A DNA stretch of 64,000 nt from NCBI GenBank assembly GCA_035534615.1, contig DATLRO010000061.1, positions 186,001-250,000 of the forward strand. Direction: 5' to 3'. Positions 51,869-60,339 of the stretch are shown here, one piece after another. The first letter of the stretch is position 1, and each line of letters begins with the position of its first letter. The DNA comes from JAGWRA01 sp035534615 (GTDB taxonomy: Bacteria > Acidobacteriota > Vicinamibacteria > Vicinamibacterales > CAVVIG01). The notes under the pieces are model-generated. The model did not search any database. It was not told the DNA's origin and saw only the letters and a list, made by a program, of their open reading frames with translations. The translations under genes and the position numbers were made by a program.

Positions 51869-52036
51869 ATGAACAACGGCGTCTCGGGCAGTGTCTACGG
51901 AATGGCGTTCCTCGGCGCGCTGGTCTATTACATCAGACACGCGGCCACGTTCGGTGCTGCGGTGCTGGGCTTCCTGAAGGCGGTCTTCTGGCCGGCCGTG
52001 CTGATGTACAAGGTACTCGAACTGCTGAAGATGTAA
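51869..52036 (+). CDS. 55-residue conserved-looking membrane protein
   Basis: ATG 51869 follows AGGAAGGGG by ~9 bp, and a TAA stop lies at 52034. The peptide MNNGVSGSVYGMAFLG has two hydrophobic stretches (about 8-21 and 26-48, the second containing VLGFLKAVFWPAVLMY) and ends LELLKM. It resembles a widespread family of tiny inner-membrane proteins of unknown function. It is too short for most gene finders, and the amidase start follows by 6 bp. Confidence 0.72.
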   Translation: MNNGVSGSVYGMAFLGALVYYIRHAATFGAAVLGFLKAVFWPAVLMYKVLELLKM

Positions 52037-52042
52037 GCGACG

Positions 52043-53275
52043 ATGAACGCGACGGGGCACACGCGTCTGGAAACCTTCACGCAATGGCTGCACGCGCCGC
52101 CGGACATGCGCCGGCAGGGCGTGCGGGCCTGTCTCGATCGCATCCGCGAACGGGAGCCGTCGGTTCACGCCTGGGTGCAGGTGCAGCCCGGGGAGGCGGA
52201 CGGTGACGGCCCGCTGGCCGGAATTCCGTACGGCGCGAAGGACGTCCTCGAGACGCGCGGCCTGGCGACGGAGTACGGATCGCCCGTGTACAAGGGGCGC
52301 CTCGGCTCCACCGACGCCGCCATCGTCGCCGACCTGCGCCGGCGCGGCGCGATCCTGCTGGGCAAGACGCACTGCGCCTCGTTCGCCTACCGCACGCCCG
52401 CCCCCACCTGCAACCCGCGCAACGTGGCGCACACGCCGGGCGGCAGTTCGAGCGGGTCGGCCGCCGCCGTCGCGGCCGGCTTCGTACCGTTCACGATCGG
52501 CACGCAGACGCTCGGGTCGGTGCTGCGGCCGGCCTCCTACTGCGGCGTCACCGGCTTCAAACCGAGTTACGGCCTGCTGCCGCTGGAGGGCGTGCTGCCG
52601 GTGTCACCCAGTCTCGACACGCTCGGCCTCTTCACGCACACACCGGCCGACATGCTCGCGCTCTGGGAGGCGATGGGACAGCCGACGGGCCGCGAGGAGG
52701 AGATCGCGCTCGCAGTGCCGGACCCGATGCCCGAGGTCGAGCCGGCCATGAGCGCCGCCTTCGAGGAAGCCGTCTCGCACCTGCGCCGGGCCGGCGCCGC
52801 CATCCGATCCATCGACATCGCCGGCATGCTGGCCGGTCTCGCCGCGGCGAGTCACACGGTGATGTTCTACGAAGGGGCGCGGATCCACGAGCCGCGTTAT
52901 CGCGAGCATGGCGACCGGCTGGCCGACCTGGCGGATCTGGTGCGGGAGGGGCTCGAAATCCCGGCCGCGCAGTACGAAGAGGCCCGGCAGTACATCGCGG
53001 CGTGCCGGGCGAGGATGACGGAGCTGTACGACGACACTCCGGTGATCCTGGTGCCGGCCGCCACCGGACCGGCGCCGGCCGGTCTGGGCTGGACCGGCGA
53101 TGCGCGCATGAACGCGCCATGGACGGCGCTGGGGACGCCGGCTATTTCCCTTCCGATGCCGGTCGGGCGCGAGCTGCCGCTCGGGCTGCAGCTCACCGCC
53201 AGCCACGGCCGGGACGCCAGCGTGCTCCGAACGGCAACGCGGCTGCACGCGATGCTCCATGGTGGACAGGCATGA
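52043..53275 (+). CDS. Amidase (amidase-signature family)
   Basis: 410 residues from ATG 52043. The Ser-cisSer-Lys triad is visible: Lys66 in YGAKDVLETRG, the GGSSSGSAAAVAAG loop (Ser135-137) and nucleophile Ser159 in TLGSVLRPASYCG. The GTQTLGSVLRPA spacing follows the GTDTGGSIRxPA consensus, with Leu where Gly is usual. VTGFKPSYGLLPLEG is the next conserved strand. It is shorter than classic ~470-residue amidases, close to the allophanate-hydrolase N-domain. No GatB/GatC partners are present, so it is probably a small-molecule amidase. It overlaps the next gene by 4 bp (ATGA). Confidence 0.92.
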   Translation: MNATGHTRLETFTQWLHAPPDMRRQGVRACLDRIREREPSVHAWVQVQPGEADGDGPLAGIPYGAKDVLETRGLATEYGSPVYKGRLGSTDAAIVADLRRRGAILLGKTHCASFAYRTPAPTCNPRNVAHTPGGSSSGSAAAVAAGFVPFTIGTQTLGSVLRPASYCGVTGFKPSYGLLPLEGVLPVSPSLDTLGLFTHTPADMLALWEAMGQPTGREEEIALAVPDPMPEVEPAMSAAFEEAVSHLRRAGAAIRSIDIAGMLAGLAAASHTVMFYEGARIHEPRYREHGDRLADLADLVREGLEIPAAQYEEARQYIAACRARMTELYDDTPVILVPAATGPAPAGLGWTGDARMNAPWTALGTPAISLPMPVGRELPLGLQLTASHGRDASVLRTATRLHAMLHGGQA

Positions 53276-54585
53276 GTCTCCTCACCCGCATCGCCCGGCA
53301 GCTGAACTGGAGGCGGCGACAGTGGTCGACGACGCGCGACCGCGCGTTTCACGACGCGATGTTCGCCGGGCAGACCCACGATCCGTTCAGCCCCAGCTAC
53401 CCCGGCTGGCTGACGATCCAGCGGTTCGCCGATCTGGCCGGACAGCACGTACGGCCATCCGACGTCGTCGTCGATCTGGGGTGCGGGCCGGCGGAAATCA
53501 CGTGCGAGCTGGCGCGGCGCCATCCTGACGCCCGTTTCACCGGCGTCGATCACAGCAACGAAGCGCTCGCCCGGGCCCGCCAGCTCGCGGCCGGTCTCGG
53601 CCTCACGAACATCGAATTCGAACGGCAGGATCTCGAAGAATACGATCCGCCGCCGGGCGCCGGGCTGGTGGCGATGTTCGACGCGTTTCACCACCTGCTC
53701 GATCCGGCGGCGTTCGTCCGCCGTGTCGGGCCGTCGTGCGACCGCTTCTTTCTCATCGAGCCGGCCGGCAACTGGCTCGGGCAATGGCAGAAGACGCTCG
53801 ACCTGGACTGGCTGGCCGAGTCGCTGTTCGTGATCCGCGACCGCCTGGAATACCAGTTCGACCTCATCCCGCCGGCCGGCGCACCGGCGTCGCCCGCGCC
53901 GCCGGAGGGCGAACCGACGGAACATCGCTATGCGATCGACGACTTCGCCCGCTGGTTCGAGGGATATGGCGTGGACGTGCGCGGGACCGTGGCCGGGCTG
54001 GAGCGCTGCGGCACCTCCCTCAATGCGAACAGCCCGCTCCGGGACGACCTTGGCCGGAGCCTGTATCACCTCCTCGTCGAGATCGAAGAGGCGCTCGTTC
54101 GCGCGAACCTCGACCTGGCGGCCAAGCATTGGGCGGTGTACGCGGAGCGCGGCCGGAGCTTTCCGCGGCGCCTGGTGCCGGAGCTGCCGACGCGGGTCGT
54201 GCAGCCGCCGCTTCCCGGTCCGTACGACTGCGACTACGCGGAATTCGAGGGGCCCCGGGACGCCGCCGCCGGTACGACCTTCGACGCCACGGTCCGCCTG
54301 GTGAACCGCAGCTGGCGCACGTGGGACAGCCGCGCGGCCGACACGCCGGTGCTCCTCAGCTATCACTGGCTGGACGCCGGAGGCCACATGGCGATTGAGA
54401 ACGGCCTGCGCTCTCCCCTGCCCCGGCCGATCGCGCCGGGCGACCGCGCCGTGGTGGCGATGCGCGTGCAGTGCCCCGCCAGGCCCGGTCGCCACACGCT
54501 GGTCGTCGACCTCGTGCACGAGCAGGTGAGCTGGTTCAGCCGCGCCGGCGTGCCGGGACTTCGGACGACGGTGGTGATCCGCTGA
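53272..54585 (+). CDS. Methyltransferase with C-terminal Ig-like (NBR1/Wzt-like) domain
   Basis: 437 residues from ATG 53272, translationally coupled to the amidase. Residues ~40-200 are a class I methyltransferase (VVVDLGCGPAEITCELA, FTGVDHSNEALARA, VAMFDAFHHLLDP). A helical region (~200-315) follows. Residues ~320-437 are a beta-sandwich with VRLVNRSWRTWDS, PVLLSYHWLDAGGH, LPRPIAPGDRAVVAM and GRHTLVVDLVHEQVSWFS. Such domains occur at the ends of glycan-modifying or glycan-export proteins, so the substrate may be a surface polysaccharide. A CgeB-like glycosyltransferase lies 3.1 kb away. The linkage is an inference. Confidence 0.88.
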   Translation: MSLLTRIARQLNWRRRQWSTTRDRAFHDAMFAGQTHDPFSPSYPGWLTIQRFADLAGQHVRPSDVVVDLGCGPAEITCELARRHPDARFTGVDHSNEALARARQLAAGLGLTNIEFERQDLEEYDPPPGAGLVAMFDAFHHLLDPAAFVRRVGPSCDRFFLIEPAGNWLGQWQKTLDLDWLAESLFVIRDRLEYQFDLIPPAGAPASPAPPEGEPTEHRYAIDDFARWFEGYGVDVRGTVAGLERCGTSLNANSPLRDDLGRSLYHLLVEIEEALVRANLDLAAKHWAVYAERGRSFPRRLVPELPTRVVQPPLPGPYDCDYAEFEGPRDAAAGTTFDATVRLVNRSWRTWDSRAADTPVLLSYHWLDAGGHMAIENGLRSPLPRPIAPGDRAVVAMRVQCPARPGRHTLVVDLVHEQVSWFSRAGVPGLRTTVVIR

Positions 54586-54692
54586 CATCGGCGGGGCGAT
54601 CGGCCTCGACGTCGCCGGCCGGCGCGAAGCGGTGTAGGCTTGGGCCCGGGTGGGCCGGCACGGTCGCGTGGCCGGTCTCTGCAGGAGGTTCC

Positions 54693-55424
54693 ATGACCAT
54701 TGATCGCGCGCTCGTGCCCTCAATCGTGCTGGCGGCCGGCCTCGCAGCCGGCGGCCTGTTCATCGGCAACGGTTTCGCCCGCGGGCGGGCCGCGGATCGC
54801 TTCGTCACGGTGAAGGGGACCGCCGAGCGCAACGTCCGGGCCGACCTCGCGATCTGGCCGCTGCGCCTGGTCGTCGCGAACAACGATCTCGCCGCCGCGA
54901 ACGCGCAGATTCAGGCGAGCGTCGACGCGGTCCGCCAGTTCCTGCAGCGCCATCACATCGACCCGTCGGAGACCAGCCTGCAGGATTTCTCGGTGACCGA
55001 CGCCGCCGCCAACCAGTTCGGCCCGCAGCAGGCGGCCTCGCGGTACGTGATCCACGAGACGGTCGTGGTGCGATCCGAGCGGCCCGACCTGGTGCTCGCG
55101 GCGAGCCAGCAGGTCGCCGAGCTCGTGACCGCCGGCGTCGTCCTGTCGTCCGGCGGCGGGTACGGATCCGGCGGTCCGACGTTCACCTTCTCGGGCCTGA
55201 ACACGCTGAAGCCGGCCATGATCGCGGAGGCGACCGCCCGCGCCCGCGAAGCGGCCGAGCAGTTCGCGCGCAATTCGCACAGCCAGGTCGGCGGCATCAG
55301 GGAGGCCAACCAGGGCGTCTTCGAGATCCTGCCGCGCGACCAGGCACAGGGGATCACCGAGGCGAGCCAGATCCTGAAGACGGTCCGCGTCGTGTCGACG
55401 ATCCAGTACTTCCTGCGCGGCTGA
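54693..55424 (+). CDS. SIMPL domain (DUF541) exported protein
   Basis: 243 residues from ATG 54693, preceded by GCAGGAGG. A signal anchor (~8-27, VPSIVLAAGLAAGGLFIGNG) leads to FVTVKGTAERNVRADLAIW, the usual start of SIMPL proteins. IDPSETSLQDFSV, VIHETVVVRS, PTFTFSGLNTLKPAMIAEATARAREAAEQFA and TVRVVSTIQYFL are the remaining conserved segments. The family forms oligomeric periplasmic or outer-membrane-associated shells of unclear function. Confidence 0.9.
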   Translation: MTIDRALVPSIVLAAGLAAGGLFIGNGFARGRAADRFVTVKGTAERNVRADLAIWPLRLVVANNDLAAANAQIQASVDAVRQFLQRHHIDPSETSLQDFSVTDAAANQFGPQQAASRYVIHETVVVRSERPDLVLAASQQVAELVTAGVVLSSGGGYGSGGPTFTFSGLNTLKPAMIAEATARAREAAEQFARNSHSQVGGIREANQGVFEILPRDQAQGITEASQILKTVRVVSTIQYFLRG

Positions 55425-55492
55425 CACCGCCGCGTCCCACCCCGTGCTACCATGCGCCAGCCGCCGGGCGGGGCCGGCGGCCGCTCCACACG

Positions 55493-56425
55493 ATGACAGA
55501 CGACGGCATGCAGGAGGGCGCGGCGCCGGACCGGACGCGACTCGTCCTGCTCGGCACCGGCACGCCGAACGCCGATCCACGGCACTGGGGTCCCGCGGTC
55601 GCGGTGGTCGTCAACGGCGAGTCGTATCTCGTCGACGCGGGCGTCGGCATCGTGCGGCAGGCGGCCGCCGCGGCCGGCAACGGCATCCCGGCGCTTCAGC
55701 CGGCCAGGCTGCGCCGCCTGTTCGTCACGCATCTTCACTCCGATCACACCCTCGGTCTTCCCGATCTCATGCTCAGCCCCTGGGTGCTGGAGCGGCCCGT
55801 GCCGCTGGACGTCTACGGCCCGGCCGGCCTCGCCGCCATGACGCGCCGCATCGAAGAGGCGTGGCGCGACGACATCCACAACCGCCTGAATGGCCTCGAG
55901 CCGCAGTCCACGCGGAACTACCGGGCGATCACCCACGCGATCGAGGCAGGGCGGATCTACGAAGACGCGAACGTCCGGATCGACGCCATCCCGGTCCGTC
56001 ACGAATCGTGGCCCGAGGCGTACGGCTTCCGCTTTCAGACGGCCGACCGGACGATCGTGATCTCGGGGGACACGACACCGGTCGACGCGATCGTCGAGGC
56101 GGCCCGCGGCTGCGACCTCCTGCTGCACGAGGTGTATTCGGCCGCGCGGCTTCTCACGCGGCCGCCGGCGTGGCAGACGTACCATCGCGCGTCGCACACG
56201 TCGACCGTGGAGCTGGCGGAGCTGGCCGGCCGGGCGCAGCCGGCGCTGCTGGTGCTGTATCACCAGCTGTACTGGGGCGCGACCGATGCGGATCTCGTCC
56301 AGGAGATTCATGACGCCGGCTACACCGGTCCCGTCGTCTCGGGCCAGGATCTGGACGTGTATACTCGGGGACGGGTTACGTCACAGATTGTCACCGACGG
56401 CCTTCCGGAGAACATCTGGCCATGA
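55493..56425 (+). CDS. Metallo-beta-lactamase-fold hydrolase (RNase Z / arylsulfatase-like)
   Basis: 310 residues from ATG 55493. The zinc motif THLHSDHTLGLPDLM gives His-x-His-x-Asp-His. Further ligands are in ISGDTTPVD (Asp) and in YHRASHTSTVELAELA (His). LLGTGTPNADPRHWGPAVAVV is the usual opening of the RNase Z-like/AtsA-like group. A tRNA-processing role would need the exosite, which is not recognisable, so a small-molecule hydrolase is as likely. It overlaps the next gene by 4 bp (ATGA), implying translational coupling. Confidence 0.9.
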   Translation: MTDDGMQEGAAPDRTRLVLLGTGTPNADPRHWGPAVAVVVNGESYLVDAGVGIVRQAAAAAGNGIPALQPARLRRLFVTHLHSDHTLGLPDLMLSPWVLERPVPLDVYGPAGLAAMTRRIEEAWRDDIHNRLNGLEPQSTRNYRAITHAIEAGRIYEDANVRIDAIPVRHESWPEAYGFRFQTADRTIVISGDTTPVDAIVEAARGCDLLLHEVYSAARLLTRPPAWQTYHRASHTSTVELAELAGRAQPALLVLYHQLYWGATDADLVQEIHDAGYTGPVVSGQDLDVYTRGRVTSQIVTDGLPENIWP

Positions 56426-57705
56426 AACGGACGAGGGTGGACTCCCGCTTCGACGAGGCCTGCGCGCTGATGGACGAAGCGCTGGCAGGCCCGTTCCGCC
56501 GGGCACTGGTGGCGAACGTGTCGATTGCCGCGACGCTCGGCGAGGCGTCACGGCCGCTGCGCGACAGCATGCGCGCCAACGTCTGGACGGTCGGCGCGCG
56601 GCGGATCGACCTGGCGCCGATGGTCACCCAGTACGACCGGCACACCCGGCAGGACGGCCTGCACGCGCTGCACGACTGGGACGGCGTCGCCGACCACGTC
56701 AACGCGGAATCGATCCCGGTCGACGTCATCAACTACCTGATCGAGAAGCGGGCGCACGAGGAGCTCGACACCGCCGCCCTGGCCATCGCGCTCGACTACT
56801 ACTTTCTCTACGTCCTCGCGCTCCTCTCGCTCCGCATCTGGGACGACGGGGATGCGGACGTGAACCTCGATCGCGTCGGCCGGCTGCTCGGCGAGCTGCA
56901 GGGCCCGAACGGCAGCGGCCACCGGTTCGCGGACGACGCCGAGACGCTCATCCTGATCGCCACGTCTCATTACGAGCTCACCGAGTGGGGCTACGACCGG
57001 CTGCTCGAGCGCGTGCGGACGCTGAACCGGCGGCATCGACTCGCGATCGCGCTGGGCCACGCGGCGGCGATGGGCTGCCATCTGCGGTTCGGCTTCGAGG
57101 CGACGTACGCCCGCGACATCGTCAAGATGCGCGACGACAACATCGCGGACTACCCGTGGCTGTGCTTTGCCGTGGCGACGCTGATGGACGAGTACACGCG
57201 CCTGCGCGACGAGGGCGTCCACGGCATCGAACGCGACGCCCTCGTCGAAGCGCTGCTGAACGGACTCTCCCCCGACGCCCGCGCCTTCGCCGGCATCCCC
57301 CCGGCCTTCCTGGCGCCCCACGAAGCGGAGCGCGCCCGGTTCCTCGAATGCTTTCAGGGCTGCAGGGACGACCTGCTCGCGGAGTTCGAGCGCTACCGGC
57401 CGTCGGCGCAGGCGTATTCGCCGCTGTCGTTCTTCTTCAACTTCTCGCACAACGTGCTCAAGGGGATGGCCATCGACGCGCTGCTCTGGGGGGAGCCGTG
57501 GCGCCTGACGCTGAACGACCTGTTCACGGGGATTCAGCGCGACCGGTCGGCGGGCGAGCCGAAGGCGACGCTCGCGACGCGGCTGATGGGCTACGCGCGC
57601 GCCAACCCTCACACGATCCGTGGCCGCCTGATGCCGGTCATCGTCTACGACACGCAGGCCGGTCACCAGGCGTTCGCCGTCACGATGCGGAAGCTCAGGG
57701 AGTAG
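56422..57705 (+). CDS. Conserved-looking cytoplasmic protein of unknown function
   Basis: 427 residues from ATG 56422. It is predominantly helical and rich in His/Asp/Glu/Arg, with LHDWDGVADHVNAESIPVD, EKRAHEELDTAALAIALDYYFLYVLALLSLRIWDDGD, TSHYELTEWGYDRLLERV and FFFNFSHNVLKGMAIDALLWGEPW. There is no signal peptide or convincing membrane segment. No catalytic motif is recognised. It is coupled to the metallo-beta-lactamase-fold gene by a 4-bp overlap and its 3' end overlaps the convergent glycosyltransferase by 11 bp. Confidence 0.7.
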   Translation: MKRTRVDSRFDEACALMDEALAGPFRRALVANVSIAATLGEASRPLRDSMRANVWTVGARRIDLAPMVTQYDRHTRQDGLHALHDWDGVADHVNAESIPVDVINYLIEKRAHEELDTAALAIALDYYFLYVLALLSLRIWDDGDADVNLDRVGRLLGELQGPNGSGHRFADDAETLILIATSHYELTEWGYDRLLERVRTLNRRHRLAIALGHAAAMGCHLRFGFEATYARDIVKMRDDNIADYPWLCFAVATLMDEYTRLRDEGVHGIERDALVEALLNGLSPDARAFAGIPPAFLAPHEAERARFLECFQGCRDDLLAEFERYRPSAQAYSPLSFFFNFSHNVLKGMAIDALLWGEPWRLTLNDLFTGIQRDRSAGEPKATLATRLMGYARANPHTIRGRLMPVIVYDTQAGHQAFAVTMRKLRE

Positions 57706-58555
57706 GGGCGGCCGGCTTCCGCCCGACGACCGGCGCCAGGAAGTCGCTCTGCCGGTGCCGGCCGAAGATCGCGCGCCCGGCTTCCGCCCGGCGGGCGCGG
57801 GCCTCCGGGTCGGCCGCCAGCGCAAGGGTCGCGTCGACCAGCGCCTCGTAGGGCGAGAAGGTCACCGCGTCGCGATACGGCGCCTCGAGCGCCGCGTCGC
57901 TCCCTTCCTCGGACACCACGCAGCGGCCGTTGGCGAGCAGGTAGGACACGCGGACGATCTCGAACAGCCGCGCCTCGTAGGTGTGAATGTTGAGGACGAT
58001 CTTCGCCCGGGCGATATAGCTGTCGCGGCGCGCGCCGTAGACGTTGAACAGCCGCACCACCTTGAGCCCGCGCCGGCGCAGCGCGTCGAGGACGGCGATG
58101 CGCCGGTCGCTCATCGTCCCGTAGGCCAGCACGTCGATGTCCTCGGTCGCCGCCGGCGCGATCCGGGCCAGGCAGGGCGCGTAGCCGATCGGCACCAGGC
58201 GCGCGGCGATCCCCAGGCCGGCCAGGAACGCCAGGTTGCCCTGCGCATAGTCCCAGACCTCGTGGCGGCGCAGGAGATCGCGGTACGCGGGCGTGAACCA
58301 CTCGTTCGAGTCGGCCGCCTGTTCGAGGTTGTAGAGGACCGCGCCGGGGGGCGGCGTCCAGCCGGCGTGCGGGATGAGGTGGGGCGCCAGCACGATCGCC
58401 CGCCCTTCGACCGCCGCCGCCGGGTCCCAGGTCACCGCCGCGGCGTGCCCGAGCTCCTCGAGCGCCTGCAGGAGGGCCTCCGCGAGCTCGGCGAACGCGA
58501 GGACGTGCCGGTAGTCCGGCGGCGAGACGACGCAGATGGTGAAATCGCGGGCCAT
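57695..58555 (-). CDS. CgeB-like glycosyltransferase (GT-B fold, Glyco_trans_1_2)
   Basis: 286 residues from ATG 58555 (MARDFTICVV); a longer upstream frame is Gly/Pro-rich and unlikely. The C-terminal half has the nucleotide-sugar site typical of the CgeB/spore-maturation group: AKIVLNIHTYEARLFEIVRVSYLLANGRCVVSEEGSD, then DAVTFSPYEALVDATLALAADPEARARRA. The N-terminal half (FAELAEALLQALEELGHAA, VLYNLEQAADSNEWF) is the acceptor domain. It lacks a signal, as expected. It would add sugar to a surface glycan or glycolipid. It converges with the unknown 427-residue gene. Confidence 0.85.
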   Translation of the reverse strand: MARDFTICVVSPPDYRHVLAFAELAEALLQALEELGHAAAVTWDPAAAVEGRAIVLAPHLIPHAGWTPPPGAVLYNLEQAADSNEWFTPAYRDLLRRHEVWDYAQGNLAFLAGLGIAARLVPIGYAPCLARIAPAATEDIDVLAYGTMSDRRIAVLDALRRRGLKVVRLFNVYGARRDSYIARAKIVLNIHTYEARLFEIVRVSYLLANGRCVVSEEGSDAALEAPYRDAVTFSPYEALVDATLALAADPEARARRAEAGRAIFGRHRQSDFLAPVVGRKPAAPTP

Positions 58556-58673
58556 GGCCCCTTTCACGCGGACCCCGCCGGGCCCGCCCCGGGGCCCGTC
58601 CCGGTATTCTGTAACAGTTCCGGCCGCGGTGCACCGCCCCCGGCGGACCGGACGCGGCCGCAGGAGCCACGCG

Positions 58674-59210
58674 ATGCGCAAGAGGAGCCTTCCGCTCTCA
58701 CGGGTCTACGGGCTGCTCGAGCCCGGCCCGGTCGTGCTGGTCACGACCGCCCGCCGGGAACGGCCGAACGTCATGGCCATGTCCTGGCACACCATGATGG
58801 AGTTCGAGCCGCCGATCGTCGGCTGCGTCATCAGCAACCGGAACTACAGCTTCGGCCTCCTGAAGGCGACGAAGGAATGCGTGATCAACATTCCGACGGT
58901 GGAGCTGGCCGCGCAGGTCGTGCGCTGCGGGAACACCTCGGGCCGGACCGTGGACAAGTTCGCAACGTGCCGCCTGACGCCGGCGCCCGCGTCGCGGGTG
59001 GCGCCGCCGCTCATCGTCGAGTGCTACGCGAGCCTCGAGTGCCGGGTCATCGATACGGCGCTGGTGACGAGGTACAATTTCTTCGTCCTCGAGGTGCTCA
59101 AAGCCTGGATCGATCCGTCGCGCGCGCAGCCGCGGACGATCCATCACCGGGGGCGCGGCGTGTTCATGGTGGCCGGCCGGACGCTCACGCTGCCGTCCCG
59201 GGCGAAGTAG
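58674..59210 (+). CDS. Flavin reductase-like (FMN-binding split-barrel) protein
   Basis: 178 residues from ATG 58674. The split-barrel pattern is clear: LLEPGPVVLVTTARRERPNVMAMSWHTMMEFEPPIVGCVI, then SFGLLKATKECVINIPTVELA and CGNTSGRTVDKF. The G-x-T-S-G-R-x-x-D-K-F segment is the FMN-contact signature of the flavoredoxin/flavin reductase group. It may supply electrons or act on ferric or flavin substrates. It lies 38 bp before bacterioferritin on the same strand, which suggests a link to iron mobilisation. Confidence 0.9.
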   Translation: MRKRSLPLSRVYGLLEPGPVVLVTTARRERPNVMAMSWHTMMEFEPPIVGCVISNRNYSFGLLKATKECVINIPTVELAAQVVRCGNTSGRTVDKFATCRLTPAPASRVAPPLIVECYASLECRVIDTALVTRYNFFVLEVLKAWIDPSRAQPRTIHHRGRGVFMVAGRTLTLPSRAK

Positions 59211-59248
59211 GCGGGACGGACAACCCGACAGGAACAAGGGAGGCATGC

Positions 59249-59728
59249 ATGAAAGGCAACGAGAAGCTGGTGGCGGTCCTCAATCAACTTCTGGCGGAAG
59301 AACTGACCGCCATCAGTCAGTACGTGGTGCACGCCGAGCTGTGCGAGAACTGGGGCTACGGCAAGCTGCATGACGCGATCGAGCACCAGGCGATGGACGA
59401 GATGCACCACGCCGAGTGGCTGATCCGCCGGATCATCTTTCTGGAAGGCAAGCCGGTCGTCTCGAAGCTGAATGCGATGAAGATCGGGCAGACCGTGCAG
59501 GAGATGATCGGCAACGACCAGACCGCCGAGCAGGCGGCGGTGCGCGCCTACAACGAGGCGATCATCGTCGCGCGCGAGGCGGCCGACCAGTCGACCGCCG
59601 ACCTCCTGCAGAAGATCCTCAAGATGGAAGAGGACCACGTGGACTGGGCCGAGATGCAGCGCGCCCAGATCGACCAGATGGGCGTGCAGAACTATCTGGC
59701 CAACCAGACGAAAGGCGCCGCGAGCTAG
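59249..59728 (+). CDS. bfr: Bacterioferritin
   Basis: Iron-storage 24-mer with a di-iron ferroxidase centre. 159 residues from ATG 59249, 5 bp after GGGAGG; an ATG four bases upstream is out of frame. Di-iron ligands Glu18, Glu51, His54, Glu94, Glu127 and His130 align with Escherichia coli Bfr, and Met52, the haem ligand between subunits, is present (DEMHHAEW). LEGKPVVSKLNAMKIG is the usual loop. Upstream flavin reductase could reduce Fe(III) or the haem for release; that link is an inference from adjacency. Confidence 0.96.
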   Translation: MKGNEKLVAVLNQLLAEELTAISQYVVHAELCENWGYGKLHDAIEHQAMDEMHHAEWLIRRIIFLEGKPVVSKLNAMKIGQTVQEMIGNDQTAEQAAVRAYNEAIIVAREAADQSTADLLQKILKMEEDHVDWAEMQRAQIDQMGVQNYLANQTKGAAS

Positions 59729-59793
59729 CCTGCCGCCAGCTTCGGCGGGCGCGCCGCACAGGCCGCCTCCTTCGCGACGCGGCGGAGTCCTCC

Positions 59794-60273
59794 ATGAAAC
59801 GGTACCTGGCGTCGCTCGGCATCGCGTACTGCGCCTACGCGCTCGCGTTCCTGCTGTGGTTCGTGCCGCTGGCCGCGGCGACCCCCGCGCTGCGCCACCT
59901 GCTGGGCATCCGGCTGGCTGGCGTCTTCGCGTGGACCGTGCCGTTCCTGCTCGTGATGGCGTTCATCACGGGCCCACTGCTGACCGCCGCGCACCGGCAC
60001 TTCGGCGCGCGCTTCGGCCCCCGCCGCGCCGCCCTCGTCGGGGCGGCGCTGTTTCCGATCCACATGCTCCTGCTCTGGGGGCTCGTCGCGAGGCCGGGCG
60101 ACACGCTGGGCGCGATGTTCGGATCGTGGCGTCTGTTCCCCGGCGGCGACTACACGCTCGTCGGCTGGCCGGCCGCCGCCGGCGCCGCCGCGTTCGCCGC
60201 CTGGCTGACCCGGGCGCCGGCGTCCACCCGGCCGGCGGAACCGCCCGCCGCCCGGCCGTCCGTCCTTCCTTGA
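59794..60273 (+). CDS. Four-helix membrane protein, function unknown
   Basis: 159 residues from ATG 59794 behind GGCGGAG. Four hydrophobic segments (ASLGIAYCAYALAFLLWFVP, VFAWTVPFLLVMAFITGPLL, AALVGAALFPIHMLLLWGLV, LVGWPAAAGAAAFAAWL) and a Pro-rich tail are seen. No family is recognised. It follows bacterioferritin by 65 bp. Confidence 0.65.
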   Translation: MKRYLASLGIAYCAYALAFLLWFVPLAAATPALRHLLGIRLAGVFAWTVPFLLVMAFITGPLLTAAHRHFGARFGPRRAALVGAALFPIHMLLLWGLVARPGDTLGAMFGSWRLFPGGDYTLVGWPAAAGAAAFAAWLTRAPASTRPAEPPAARPSVLP

Positions 60274-60339
60274 CGCCTTGACGCGGGCCGCCAGTTCGGT
60301 CAGCATGCCGTGGTCTTGTCCGGTGAGGTTCATTTCGGC

